Positions 1 to 10,515 of a stretch of DNA of 64,000 nt are shown here, piece after piece. This stretch comes from Aselliscus stoliczkanus (Eukaryota; Chordata; Mammalia; Chiroptera; Hipposideridae). Below the pieces are notes generated by a model, which was given only the letters and a program-made list of their open reading frames with translations, was not told where the DNA came from and ran no database searches. Position 1 is the first letter of the stretch. Every line of letters begins with the position of its first letter. The translations under genes and the position numbers were made by a program. Location: assembly GCA_033961575.1 (NCBI GenBank), contig CM066729.1:34010501-34074500 (forward strand). The letters are read 5' to 3'.

Positions 1-1856
1 ACACCAATTCTGTCACCAACTCATGGGAAAGGGTGGGACTTACTGGTTTCTAAAAAAAATCTGGACTGAACCTCAATTGTCCAAGGGCTCAAAGTTAGCC
101 AGTAGAGATGGCTTTCCATTAAAGCCCTTTATACACAACCAAATTTCAAAGAAAAGCAGTTTTATGTGTCAATTTCTTATACCATTCTAAAAATACACAT
201 ATAAATCACTGAAGTCAACAAAACGTGCCTTTAATGTCAGTCATAGGAGATTTGTATGATATATTTAAAATGACTGGACAATTGTTGGCTGTTCCACAGT
301 AACTGAAACTGGAAACAGTGATCAGAGACTAAGTAAGCAGGCAGGCAGGATTCTCTAACATACCATACCCTTAATATTCCAGATCCACCCTATTTTCTCA
401 GATCTTCACCTAGAAGCAGGCCAACAGCCTGAGCTCAAAACCAGAGCAATCCCATCTCTCCATCACCAGCTGCCAACCTCCTCCCTCCTTCCCCACCCGC
501 CACCCCCACACACACACACCACCTTCTGTACCCAACATGCAGAGGCGGCGACTGTTTCCTGGATCTTATAGCAACCCATGATGCGATGGAATCGATGGGT
601 AACCGGGAAGCTTCCCTAAGCTTACCAGTGACGGTAAATGACCCTCTCTGCAATCATTCTCTGTTCTCTCTTGAATTACAAACCCCTAAATTATTGATAT
701 GCGCTATGTCCTAAAGGCTATTTCACACATGTCCTTTCCCTTATCTCAGTATAGCGTATCTAAGCGATAGAAAGAGCTCCAAAAGTTGGTTTAAAAGGCC
801 CTGGAGCCCCGGGTTCGTCCGCTTCCTGCTGGGAGCGCCCAGCATCATTTGTCCACCGGGAGGACAAGAAGCCCTTTCTCCCCAATGTGCTCGTTTCCCA
901 CCTCCTCCTCCCCTTTGCCGGATCTCCGAGTCCACTAATCTCCACATATCTAAGATTAAATGTTCCAATATGGAAGCAAAACGATGGCCCCCAGAACAAA
1001 TAATTAAAATGCTGCATCATTCATTTTCTGAAGAGCTCTGAGCCTTTTACAGATCCTTTTCTAATCTGCTGTCGCCAGGCGAAACGCACAATGAGAAATG
1101 ATTAAAAGCTCGTGCCGTTTTCCTTCTATCATTTACAACACGAGCGAGCGATCCACTGGGGGTGGGGCCCTTTGCTCTGCCACCTGGCCTATTTGTTGGA
1201 GTTACTTACGATTTTCTCCCCCCAGAAAGGGGGTCCGAGGCTGTGTTAATCTTCAGCACCACTCTTCCTACCATCATCTTTACAGCTAAATGACCCAGTT
1301 CAAAAATGCAACTAACCCCGAGCACCTGTGAGCTTGCAGAAGCCACCGCAGCCGAACTCTGTGTGCTTGACAACGCACATCCTACATGCAAGAAATACTG
1401 GGTTTAATTAGGCAAAGTAAGAAAGGATGGCGGCGGCGAATACCTATCCTTGCAGAGCGCTCACGATCTCCGAGGTTTGCTCCTAGGAGCTTCCCTGCGG
1501 GGGCTGCCAACTCGCTGGAAGGCTGAATTATATCCATCATGCCGTAGCCTTGCAGTTGTTCCTTCTCCGGCCACCAACTTTTGGAAAGGCCACCAAATCA
1601 CGCTTGTAATCCTTCTAAGTGATTCCACCTTTGAGACTTGCAGGGAAATGGTCGCTGCATACCAATGGGAGAGTCGAGCGCGCACCTAGCGCTGTGATGC
1701 CAGTGACAGGGAGCTCACGACCACAGCTCTATATGCCTTCGAATGCAAGCTGGCAGCCTAAGTGTCCCAGGGCTGGGTTTTTTTTTTATTTAAAATCTCG
1801 GTGCTCTCGTTTCAGTGGTGAGCTTTGAGGTCCCGGAGAGCCCTGGCTTGGTGTCT

Positions 1857-1858
<2 letters not shown>
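1..1858. other. GC-richer, repeat-poor non-coding DNA
   Basis: Nearly free of interspersed repeats and richer in G+C and CpG than the rest of the window, especially at about 780-880, 1020-1220 and 1430-1760. Short open frames here have no family I recognise and overlap on both strands, so I do not call a gene. A short CA run sits at about 508-520. This could be the flank of a promoter or a block of conserved regulatory DNA; that is inference from composition alone. Confidence 0.5.
1199..1211 (-). promoter_or_regulatory. Splice-donor-like site on minus strand (weak)
   Basis: Read on the minus strand the sequence is AAAATC then GTAAGTAAC. The intron side matches the GTRAGT donor consensus exactly; the exon side (ATC) does not match MAG. 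It is listed because a second minus-strand GTAAGTAA lies in the CpG-rich core about 1.3 kb away. A chance match remains quite possible. Confidence 0.2.
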
Positions 1859-1859
<1 letters not shown>

Positions 1860-1921
<62 letters not shown>

Positions 1922-1967
1922 CCTCCCTCCCTCCCTCTCTCTCTCTCCCTCTCTCTCCCTCTCTCTT
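1860..1967. repeat. (CT)n microsatellite with CCCT block
   Basis: Uninterrupted CT dinucleotides run from 1860 to about 1917. A short CCCT tetranucleotide run and a mixed CT-rich tail follow, to about 1967. The strand is pure pyrimidine for over 100 bases. The serine/leucine and arginine/glutamate-rich open frames across it are translations of the repeat, not genes. Confidence 0.97.
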
Positions 1968-2394
1968 CCTGAAAGGTTGCCATTCACAGCGCAGTCCCTG
2001 CCCGAGGCCTCCTTCGATCCGACTTGGGGCTAGCCCTTGCCTTCTCCGGGAGTCTTTCCTCTAGATCCGTGGGAGTGGGTTGGGTGGTGTGTGGATGAGA
2101 GAAGAGGGTGGGGAGGGGCGGGCAGGAGGCAGGAAGGGGCGACTAGATCCTAGATCCCAGCATTGGCCAGACGGTGAAGGGGGTGGGGGGTGGGGAGGAA
2201 GGAGAAAACGAGAGAAAGAGGGTACAAATACAACAGTATGGCTGTACACACCAAATTCGACTTGGATTTAGGGGACCTCAAGAAGCACGAAGGTGAAGCG
2301 ACACTGTTGGCAGAGAGTGAGCCCCCTGACAGCTCACGATTCAAACATCCTCACTTCTCCAGCACGGGAGGGGTGGGGGTGGGGGGGAGGAGGG
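1968..2394. other. G-rich spacer between (CT)n tract and CpG core
   Basis: G-rich runs occur at about 2105-2135, 2180-2200 and 2365-2392 (GGGTGGGGGTGGGGGGG-type). These could form G-quadruplexes on the plus strand. No gene or interspersed repeat is recognised. Confidence 0.4.
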
Positions 2395-2510
2395 GACCGC
2401 GGAACGTTTCAGGCCAAGGAGACGCTCGAGGCGACAGTATCTTTTAAGACTGACCTGCTTTAAAAGTGTCACTTTAATCGCCTAGGAAATAACTAAAATC
2501 GGATTGCACG

Positions 2511-2523
2511 TTACTTACCAACG
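2511..2523 (-). promoter_or_regulatory. Splice-donor-like site on minus strand in CpG core
   Basis: On the minus strand the sequence reads ACGTTG then GTAAGTAACG, a near-consensus donor (GTAAGTA) with G at the last exon base. Its place at the edge of the CpG-rich block would suit the end of a first exon transcribed leftward. No matching acceptor or reading frame was recognised. Confidence 0.3.
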
Positions 2524-2594
2524 TCCGCACCCAAACTGGGGCCGCCAGGTCGGGTATTAAGAGGCAATATAGAAAACGCCGGGCTGGAACCCGA

Positions 2595-2602
2595 ATGCAA
2601 AT
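2595..2602 (+). promoter_or_regulatory. Octamer (POU-factor) motif
   Basis: An exact ATGCAAAT match inside the CpG-rich core. A second octamer-like palindrome, ATTTGCAAAT, is at 2959-2968. Eight-base matches are common by chance; the CpG-island setting is the only reason to list it. Confidence 0.3.
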
Positions 2603-2800
2603 CCATCAGCTGCCCCCAAATCGCGCACGGAGAGAGAGAGGCGCTCGGGAGCCCCAGATCAGCCCATCGCCGGAGCCTCCGCCAGCTTGTCCCCCCGCAC
2701 CCCCGGCCCCTCCTCCGCGCCAACTGTGTAAATCAGCCGCCGCAGTCCTCTCGCCGCGTATCGCAGGCAAATCCCTGCTTAGGAAGCAAGGAAGCAAGTG

Positions 2801-2803
<3 letters not shown>

Positions 2804-2866
<63 letters not shown>
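2804..2866. repeat. (CT)n microsatellite
   Basis: A pure TC/CT dinucleotide run of about 62 bases immediately right of the CpG-rich core. Together with the tract at 1860 it brackets that core with pyrimidine-pure DNA. Confidence 0.97.
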
Positions 2867-2869
<3 letters not shown>

Positions 2870-4258
2870 GGTCACAATCTGGCAGCTCTACAAAGAGAAA
2901 CCCTGTAAAATTGAGTGACAGGAAGTCAGCATTCTGTATCTGGATTGATTTTAACTTTATTTGCAAATGAGAGGTGGCTGTTTGGAAAATTACAGTCCAG
3001 GCCGGAGGGGGGGAGGCGGGGTGATCAAATTAAGAGCATCTGAGCTATATTGGTGGAAGTGATCGCTAACCGCCTCCTAGAAGCTGTTTCCAAGTGATTC
3101 GCAGTAGCCCCCCCCACCTTCATGATACATAGGCGACAATTTGAAAGTACATATGTGTCCTCATCTGTGTACACTAGCAAGGAGGGAGAAAAATAAAACT
3201 GTAGGGTGAGGAGAGATTTGGGGGTCATTTGCTGGAGAGGTGTTGGATACCATTTCGTGACAAATCCGGACCCTTGAACAATTACTGCACCTATGTGAAA
3301 GTATTATAACAACATTCTGTACCCACTGGAGGCGACCGTTACCCCCACTGCAGTCATACTAATGCAGTCATTTAATGCTCCATTCAATCTGCAGTGTAAA
3401 CCAACGCAGTTCTTTTTAATAGCTCCCTTTCATCAGCGGCTGTGTTGGAGAAGGGGCAGTCTTCCACTAACTCCCAAACTGAATAGGAGGTAGGGCGGGG
3501 AACCATCTCCCTCTCTCTTGCCATTCCTTCCCGAAGTGAATGCAATAAATTGTCTAAGACAAATGAAGTTGTGCAGCTATGTTATAATTGTAGATGTAAA
3601 ATGAACTCAACCCTGTTTTCAAAAGCTTTCAAAGGAACTCTAACTCAACCCTTGCAGAGAGGCAGTACTCTCTTTTAATTTATATGTGAAACAGACCTGG
3701 CGATTTAATATTAGCATTTATTTAATGGGTTTTCTATTGTTATTTTATATTATATATATAAATACTAGAAGTCTAGTGTTCCTATTACTTTCGTTCAAAG
3801 AGAAGAGAGGATGGAACTGGTCATGGTGAAAACCAGGGGCCTGTGGAATTTTTTGGAATATTTATCTATAGATATAGATATCCAGATTTAGTGTGGCAAC
3901 TGTGCTGGTTATGCCTAAAGTGTGAGCTTAGAGTTTAGGTTTTTCTAAATATTATGTTGATGAAGTTTCAATTTGTTCTCTAAAATACCCAGTGCTCTTT
4001 AAGATTATTTAGATTAGCAAGGTATCTACAGGGACCTAGAAAGTTATAAAAGCACCATGATATCAAAACCTATTATTTTAAAGACAGCTTTTCATATTTA
4101 CTGGCATGAATGTCAAACCTCTCTTCAGTATTTTCTTGGATAATAAGTGCCTCTATTTGAAGTTTACATATGTGAAAATGGATACGAAAAGAACAGTTGT
4201 CTTGGATTTTTCACTCACCAGATCTCCAGTTTTAGAGGCTGTGAAAGGAAAGGCTGTG
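2867..4258. other. Unique non-coding DNA, possibly conserved
   Basis: No gene or young repeat is seen. The stretch 3290-3480 has a balanced, complex composition with several CpGs, and reads like conserved non-coding DNA rather than decayed repeat. A short TA run lies at 3750-3762. From about 3700 onward the composition drops to the AT-rich background. Confidence 0.4.
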
Positions 4259-4283
4259 AAAAATGTCCATGCCTTGTCTTTTT

Positions 4284-4536
4284 AGGGAGACCATTTCATG
4301 GACGGTCTAGTGGCCTTACCACTGCACTGTACATCTGAAGCTGCCACTGAACAATATTACATGTCAACTATAATTTAACACATATACAGTCATGGGATGT
4401 GGTGTATAATGTGGGATGGAGTCAATGGAATTGTAATAGATATGTATGATATCGGGGGTGGGGGTTCAGGGGAGGGGGGAATCACTTTGTAAGGGGTGAA
4501 AAAAATAACTATTGCATTGTTCTGTACATCTGTAAC

Positions 4537-4570
<34 letters not shown>

Positions 4571-4576
4571 GTTTAA
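4284..4576 (+). mobile_element. L1 3' end, 5'-truncated, with (AAT)n tail
   Basis: The body matches the L1 3' UTR also found on the minus strand at 22,251, 25,124 and 47,585: a GGGAGACCATTTC start, a central G-rich block, and an end in CTGTACATCTGTAACTAA. It closes with about ten AAT/TAA units instead of poly(A). A perfect 16-bp target duplication AAAAATGTCCATGCCT flanks it at 4259-4274 and 4577-4592. Only the last ~290 bases of the element were inserted, so there is no coding capacity. Confidence 0.85.
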
Positions 4577-4882
4577 AAAAATGTCCATGCCTATAACAAA
4601 TCAGTCTGATTTAGGAGAAACCAAACTACATCAGTAGGCTGATGAATCATAGAGACGTTTATGGCCTTTTCAGGTGGTTGCTCCATTGGAGGAGAATCAC
4701 TCCGAAATACACCATATTCTATGTAGGCATGTGAAATCACACACATACCCCTGAGCCTCAGGCTGGAGGGTATTAGAGTAACCCTGAGAGAAACCAAGCA
4801 ACATTATTCCTAAAATAGCTGAATCTCTTTAACTTTGTGGAAGCATTATTTTCATTTTATTTGATTTGCAAGGTTATTTGTT

Positions 4883-5063
4883 TTTTTTTGTTTGTTTGTT
4901 TGTTTTTTTTGTTTTTTTTTGTTTTTTTTTTAGCTGAGCCATCCTGCCACCTGTTGGCAGCTCAACGGCAACTCAGCTCGGGCTGGCATCGAACCGCCGT
5001 TGCTCAGAGCTCATCTCGCACTCTTGAGCGAGCTCTTAACCAACTGAGCCACTCGGCCGACCC
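4883..5063 (-). mobile_element. tRNA-derived SINE, type B
   Basis: On the minus strand it begins with a GGTCGGCCGAGTGGCTCAG-type tRNA head (A box TGGCTCAGTTGG), followed by a short body ending AGGTGGCAGGATGGCTCAGCT and an A-rich tail, seen here as poly-T with G interruptions. A 16-bp duplication TGCAAGGTTATTTGTT flanks it at 4867-4882 and 5064-5079. This type shares its head with the other SINEs here but has a different 3' body. Further copies are at 23,907 and 52,653. Confidence 0.9.
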
Positions 5064-5079
5064 TGCAAGGTTATTTGTT

Positions 5080-5895
5080 GATGAGAGAACTCTGAATATG
5101 ATAATATATTTCTACTCTGAGCAGATGTTGGTATGACATGATGGTACTAGGGCACTATGGAAAATTAAACAACTAGAATGTGTTAGTGTTAAAAGTGAGT
5201 ATGTTCAACAGGAATAGTTCAGGCCAGATAAAAATGTTGTGGGGTAAGTGGTTGTGATAGACCTTTAAGTGATTCTGTGTTGTGACTGCACAGGTTTTAC
5301 ATGTCCATGGTTGTATTTTAATCAAACATAGTTTACATTATGAAAATGAGAACTCTCATTAAAAATCCCTTTTCTTTATTGATGATGCATAATATATTAA
5401 AGATAAACATAGAAATCAGATACAGAATGTACTTTTCCATTCAACAAAAAACAAATATGTTTATATTCCTGATTCACATACATATTTTTAGTTACAAAGA
5501 CATCACAGTATTTCAGTTATCTTTTAACTACTCTGTCATTTTCCAGACAGGGACAATGGTATTAAAAGTGAATCAAGAAGGCATATTTTTCTTTTCTAGC
5601 AAACATTTTATCCACTCTGATTTAAATAAAATAAATACATTTTTTGAAAGATTTAGTACCAAATTATGCAGTACTAGAAAGTTTGTTGAATAATGGATCA
5701 TTCTCCTAAGAAAGTCCCAAATTATGTAGCAATTTACACAGCATACCTAAGTTATCCATATATTGTATTCATCTGTTTTTAACTATTACACAAACATTCA
5801 TGTATCTTACCTCTTTTTGTCTTTGTCTATTCCAAGTACTTCTTAGGCCAACAAACTGCATATTTCATAATTATTAAAAAGATAACTGTATCCCT
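5080..5895. other. AT-rich intergenic DNA
   Basis: A 117-codon open frame at 5340-5693 is explained by AT-rich composition and shows no motif I recognise. Nothing else stands out. Confidence 0.5.
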
Positions 5896-5908
5896 ATTTG
5901 ATTAACTT

Positions 5909-6054
5909 GTTTTGTGGGGTTTTTTTTTTTGGTTTTTTTTTGAGGGCAGTGTCACTGGCCCTCATATATGGGACCCAAACCGGGGCCGCTGGCTTCCGAG
6001 GCCAACGCTTAACCACCGCGCCACTCAGCTGGCCCCCCACTCAGCCGGCCCCCC
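5909..6054 (-). mobile_element. tRNA-derived SINE, short type A
   Basis: On the minus strand: a tRNA-like head with A box (AGTGGCGCGGTGG) and B-box region (GGTTTGGGTCC), then CCATATATGAGGGCCAGTGA, CACTGCCCTC and poly(A). A 13-bp duplication ATTTGATTAACTT is at 5896-5908 and 6055-6067. The first ~17 bases of the SINE head are present twice in tandem (6021-6054), an oddity of this copy. Confidence 0.9.
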
Positions 6055-6067
6055 ATTTGATTAACTT

Positions 6068-6990
6068 TTGACACCACCTTTGAAACAACTAAAAATATAA
6101 TTGCACATGCAATTTTATAAATGGGGATTTAGCTTTCAAAAACTTAAGCAATTTAAAAATAAGATAAAATACAAATTAAATGTCTTTAGTTGGGTTGTGT
6201 TTGGGGACTTCTTAGTATTTATTGAAAGAATTCAAAGGATTGAACGGTTCAGATTGAGGATTACATAGGTGCATAAATGTTTATTTGTATAGATCTTCCT
6301 ATGCCTCCACAGAAGAAACATGTTTGAAACATTTTTTTTCATGTATAAGTTCCAAGGCAATTGATAAAACTGTTTTTACAGAAGTGTCTTATAACATTTA
6401 GTGAATCAACATAGATTTGTGAGTGATAGCTGCATTATCATAGCAACTAACAAACTATAAATATGAAGTTACAAGATACTCAATTAGACATTGATCTTTT
6501 CTAACCTGTTTCACTAAAATGTTTAGAAGCACATTATAAGCATCCACTAAAGGAAACCTCAGCTTATTTTTGAAATAAATGCATGCTTTAATCTCAAAAG
6601 TTAAGTGAACTATTTTAGGATTCTCAGAGTTAATCTGTCCAATATGAACAAAGTTTCCAAATTTGTATTTGTCACCTGGATTAAATATAGAATGTCCTTG
6701 TTTCCTTTGTAAGACATTTTGTAAAATTTATTGGAATTAATAGGTTGTAAGTGTTCAGATTTAAACCACTGAGAGGAGGGAAAGCTTTAAAAGACCAAGG
6801 TAAGGAGAAATTAATCAAATATATTTGTTGAAATGAATTAAACTGGTTGAATAATGCATCAGGAAATAAAGAATAGGTGTTCTATCTACTGTAAACTGCA
6901 AATCATGTAAGTTTTAGCAGTAAAGGAAATTTTTAAGTGAGAGATGGGACTGGGAATATTTTTCTAACATCATAGAATCTCAGTATTGAG
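6068..6990. other. AT-rich intergenic DNA
   Basis: No repeat or gene recognised. Composition is unremarkable and without simple repeats, so it may be old unique sequence. Confidence 0.5.
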
Positions 6991-7145
6991 AGGGACTTGA
7001 AGATTATCTGGTCTGACCAATGATGTCACATCCAAATCTCTGCTTCACTATCCCTTGCCAAGTTGTTACCCAGACTGTGCCTTAATTGCCCAGGATGTGG
7101 AGCTTACTACTTTTCAGGGCAGCCCATTTTATTTTTGGACAAATC
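6965..7145. repeat. Ancient interspersed repeat, unassigned
   Basis: The run ATCATAGAATCTCAG...GAGGGACTTGAAGATTATC, followed by GGGCAGCCCATTTTATTTT and GACAAATCTAATTG, resembles an old mammal-wide dispersed repeat I have seen in many genomes but cannot name with confidence. It is too diverged to find its ends. Confidence 0.3.
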
Positions 7146-7539
7146 TAATTGACGGGGGAAAAAAATTAGCAAACTGAAAAAAAGTTGTATTCTACTTTTT
7201 AGTTACCCCTCGAGGATTTGTTTTAAATTTTAAGGTAATGAGTTCCCTATGTATTTGCGTTAGGTGTATATTCATACAGAGTCACCTGGAAGGTAGAATG
7301 CAGACCCAATCTTCAAGAAGTGAGTTAGGGCAAGAGAAGGAGTTACTTAAATTGATCAGATAATTGAAGCCATGAAACTATTTGTGGTAACTTCTAAGGT
7401 GACAAAATGTTAGAGGGCATTGTAATACTGACAAGTTATTTCTGAAATATTCAAAACATTTTACCTATTTTTCATGGAAATCCCTTTGGGACCACATTTG
7501 AAGTTCTATGTGTAGCTTGTTAATCTACTGATCTATCTA

Positions 7540-7990
7540 TTTATTTTTTATGTAAGTATAGTTGGTATATAGTCTTATATTGGTTATATTAGTTTCAGGT
7601 GTGCAATACAGTGATTCAACATTTTTATACTTTATAATATGATCATGCCACTAATTCCAGTAATCATCTGTCACTATCTAATCTTATCACAATATTATTG
7701 ACTATGTTCCCTTTCTCCATTTTACCCATCCTCCGCACCTTCCCTTCGGGTAACCATCCCTTTGGTCTCTATGGGTCTGTTTTTGTTTGTTTGTTTTGTT
7801 TTAATTTAGATTCCACACCAAAACCATATGGTATTTCATGCCTTTCTCTGCCTGAATTAGTTCACTTATCATAATACCCTTTAGATCCATCCATTTTGTC
7901 ACAAATGGCAAGATTTCTTTTCATTTTTTCTGCATGATATTCCATCTTCTTTATCAATGGACACCTAGGTTGCTTCCATGTCTTGACATG
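7540..7990 (-). mobile_element. Old L1 3' end
   Basis: Read on the minus strand, the right part carries degraded ORF2 C-terminal coding (a KTWKQPRCP-like string) and then 3' UTR ending in CACACCTGAAACTAAT-like sequence near 7590. It is clearly more diverged than the L1 ends at 22,251 and 47,585. No target duplication was recognised. Confidence 0.75.
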
Positions 7991-8806
7991 ATCTACTAAT
8001 TTAAAATCAACTACAGCACCATAAATAGTATCAGCATCAACTAAAGAGCCCAGAAAGCCTAAACAATACACAACGATGTTAACAAGTCAAACAAATTTCT
8101 CTGGCCTTTTAATTTTTGAAAGCTACTTGAGAACATGAATATGAAATGAATATTTTTAAATGAAACTGATTTGAATATAAAGCTTGATGAAAAATTCTTT
8201 CCCCACCAACTATGGGCCCAGATAAAGTTTTAAATGTATCATGCTGGATTTTACACATAATAGAAATCTTATGTACTGCCTTGCATTTTAAGGACAGAAT
8301 AAGAATGTTATGAAACGATGAATAGATATCTGAATGTAGTAATTCCTAAAGTGACTTAAATCCAAAAAAGTAAAGTTTTCTTGAATTTGGCTGCCTTTTC
8401 TACATCTGCTGAGATACTTAGGCATATAGTCTCTTTTAGCTTTTATGTTCTTGTTTAAATCACTGTTCTTATTTCTGTGTTGTTAGTTAAACAACTAATG
8501 TTTAGTGACTCCCATATCTGTAACTCTCTTTTGAGTATTGAAATTTATGTTTTGTGGTTTTCTTTTTTTTTTTTTTAACATTTGGGCAGCTAGAGGTAAA
8601 TACATGATTCCATGGGTACCAATTTTTTCTCATCATATCCAACAAAATACGCTTAGCTCAGATGAATGGTCTGAATTTTATTTCCTCTGATGATAGTGCT
8701 TTTAAGAATTTGGTGAGTGGGAAAATATTTATTACAGATGTTAATTTTAGCAAATATTTTAATAACAAGGAAAATTAATAAACATATATGGCATAGCTAA
8801 GATACC
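7991..8806. other. AT-rich intergenic DNA
   Basis: Nothing recognised apart from a poly-T run at about 8563-8577. Confidence 0.5.
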
Positions 8807-8820
8807 AATTGCTGTTTTTT

Positions 8821-8930
8821 TGTTTGTTTTTTTTTGAGGGCAGTGTTACTGGCCGTCATATGTGGGACTGAACGGGGGCCGCTGGCTTCCTAAGCGAGTG
8901 CTTAACAACCACACCACTCGGCCAGCCCCC
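8821..8930 (-). mobile_element. tRNA-derived SINE, short type A
   Basis: Same head and short 3' part as the copy at 5909: GGGGGCTGGCCGAGTGGTG start and GCCAGTAACACTGCCCTC end on the minus strand. A 14-bp duplication AATTGCTGTTTTTT is at 8807-8820 and 8931-8944. Confidence 0.9.
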
Positions 8931-8961
8931 AATTGCTGTTTTTTAATGATGGCAAAAGTAG

Positions 8962-9041
8962 CTGTCAGCCAAATGGCTCAGTGGATAGAGCATGTGCTCT
9001 TAACAGCAAGCTTCCTGGTTTGACCCCCGCATGAAAAAAAA
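8962..9041 (+). mobile_element. tRNA-like SINE monomer
   Basis: A short unit with A box (TGGCTCAGTGGATAGAGC) and B-like box (GGTTTGACCCC), followed directly by poly(A). It has no A/B-type 3' body. Its head differs from the main SINE head here and looks like a separate, probably older tRNA-derived family. No clear target duplication was found. The poly(A) tail argues against a functional tRNA gene. Confidence 0.6.
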
Positions 9042-9045
9042 AAAT

Positions 9046-9845
9046 GACAATGATTGCTAAGTGCCCCCTAACCCCCACTTCCCATTTTGAAACACTTTAT
9101 GGTTGATTTTGTAATATTTCATTTGAAATAACATGAAAAGTAGCCCAAATATACCTACATATATACAAATAATACATATGTGTGTCTCTTATGTGTTTGG
9201 GTTGGGAAGATGCAAAATTAGAAATTAATGGATTTCTTATAAAATCTTTCAATTGTTCTGTCTCTGATATCATTTCATCTCTAAAAGGGGAGCCGTACAT
9301 AGTTTCAAAGATTCTATAGTATAGTATAACAAACAAAATAGTTATCTGTAAGATTTTAAAATTAAACTTTATAATCTATATACTCTTTTATTGATATTGG
9401 ATGATAATATCCATTGAATTAAAAACTTCTGAAACACTCATTTCACAAATGATCAGATATGTAATCTTTAGGAACTGACCTTTTACTATGGACTTAAGTA
9501 AATATGCTGGAAAAATAACTGCTCAACAATTTAGTAGGCTGACATTCAACTCCCCACATGTAAGCACTTTCTGTCATTTATAGAAAGGTGACATGTTTTT
9601 TAAATCCTACTACCTTTTAGCTCTTATGCCACGATATGTAAAATCCAAAATACTTTTAATATTCCTTAGAGTATTTGTCTATCTAGTTTAAGAAAGTTTT
9701 TTTGTTTTTTTGGGGTTTTTTTTTTTTTTTGCTTCTTTGTTTCTTTTTAAGTATTTACAGTGTTATTTCATGGAAATTGAAGGGCTGAAACAGGTACCGC
9801 TAGACCTCATGGGAAAGGAACATAATTGGAAATTAGGCCACACTT
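9046..9845. other. AT-rich intergenic DNA
   Basis: Contains a poly-T run at about 9700-9730 and no recognised element. The sequence just before the following L2 may be its diverged 5' part. Confidence 0.45.
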
Positions 9846-9849
9846 TGTC

Positions 9850-10515
9850 TCTTTCAGGGTCCACATGGTCTCCCTGTCATCTCCCTCACTTCCCATCTGT
9901 TCTCTACATTAGCAAGAATGATTTTAAAAAATATAACTGTGGTATTTTCTCCTAGTATCCCTCTAGTACCCATCTCTCTAGGTAAAAGTTAAATTCTGAC
10001 ATAGGTTCATGAGCCCTACGTGATCTTGCTCACACCATATCTGATTTCATACCGTATTACCTGTTCCCGTGCTCCCACTATCCAAGCTATATTTCCCCTC
10101 TTGCGATTCCTTTGATCACCAACCACATAACCTATCTCAGAACCTTTACACCTGCTGTGCACTCTGCCCAGAATATCTTTTCCACAAATATTAGCATGGC
10201 TGCTGCCTTCACTGAAATAAGGTTTCTGCTCAAAGAACATGTGATCACATAGGCTTCCCTGACCATGCATGCTACCCAAGTAGCAATTTCCCTTTTACTT
10301 TTAAACTTTATTACCTGCTTTATTTTTATTTCTACAGTTTTCTCACCTAATGCAGTATAGTTTCTATGCTTATACATATTGACTGTCTATCTCCCACTAC
10401 AAGAATAAGCATCATGAGAACAGGGACTTTGTTTTATTTATTGTGGTTTTCCCGGCACCTAGAACAGTGCCCACTCCATAACAGGAACTCCATATGAATG
10501 TATTAAATGTATTAA
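9850..10515 (+). mobile_element. L2 (LINE2) 3' end
   Basis: Characteristic L2 3' wording survives: TTCCCTGACCATGCATGCTA-like sequence, TATTACCTGCTTTATTTTTATT, then GAGAACAGGGACTTTGTT and CACCTAGAACAGTGCCCACTCC. This is an old mammal-wide LINE with no open frame left. Confidence 0.75.

Larger units (their letters stand above)
2395..2765. promoter_or_regulatory. CpG-island-like core, candidate promoter
   Basis: I count about 33 CpG dinucleotides in roughly 370 bases, far above the surrounding DNA, with high G+C in the right half. An octamer-type POU motif ATGCAAAT lies at 2595-2602. A GTAAGT donor-like site lies on the minus strand at 2511-2519. CpG-dense, repeat-free DNA of this kind in mammals usually marks a promoter or developmental regulatory element. 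No first coding exon is recognised, so any transcript would be non-coding here or start with an untranslated exon. Confidence 0.55.

Noticed and set aside
1786..2064. Serine/leucine and arginine/glutamate-rich open frames
   Set aside because: They are six-frame translations of the (CT)n microsatellite; no start context, splice signals or family similarity.
2606..2875. 89-codon minus-strand frame with RE repeats
   Set aside because: Starts in the (CT)n tract and continues in CpG-rich DNA, where stops are rare by composition.
5340..5693. 117-codon plus-strand frame
   Set aside because: Low-complexity, AT-driven amino-acid content and no recognisable domain.
8962..9041. A functional tRNA gene
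   Set aside because: tRNA-like boxes are followed by poly(A) and the cloverleaf is not complete; a retroposed SINE fits better. The same holds for the heads of all type A, B and long SINEs.
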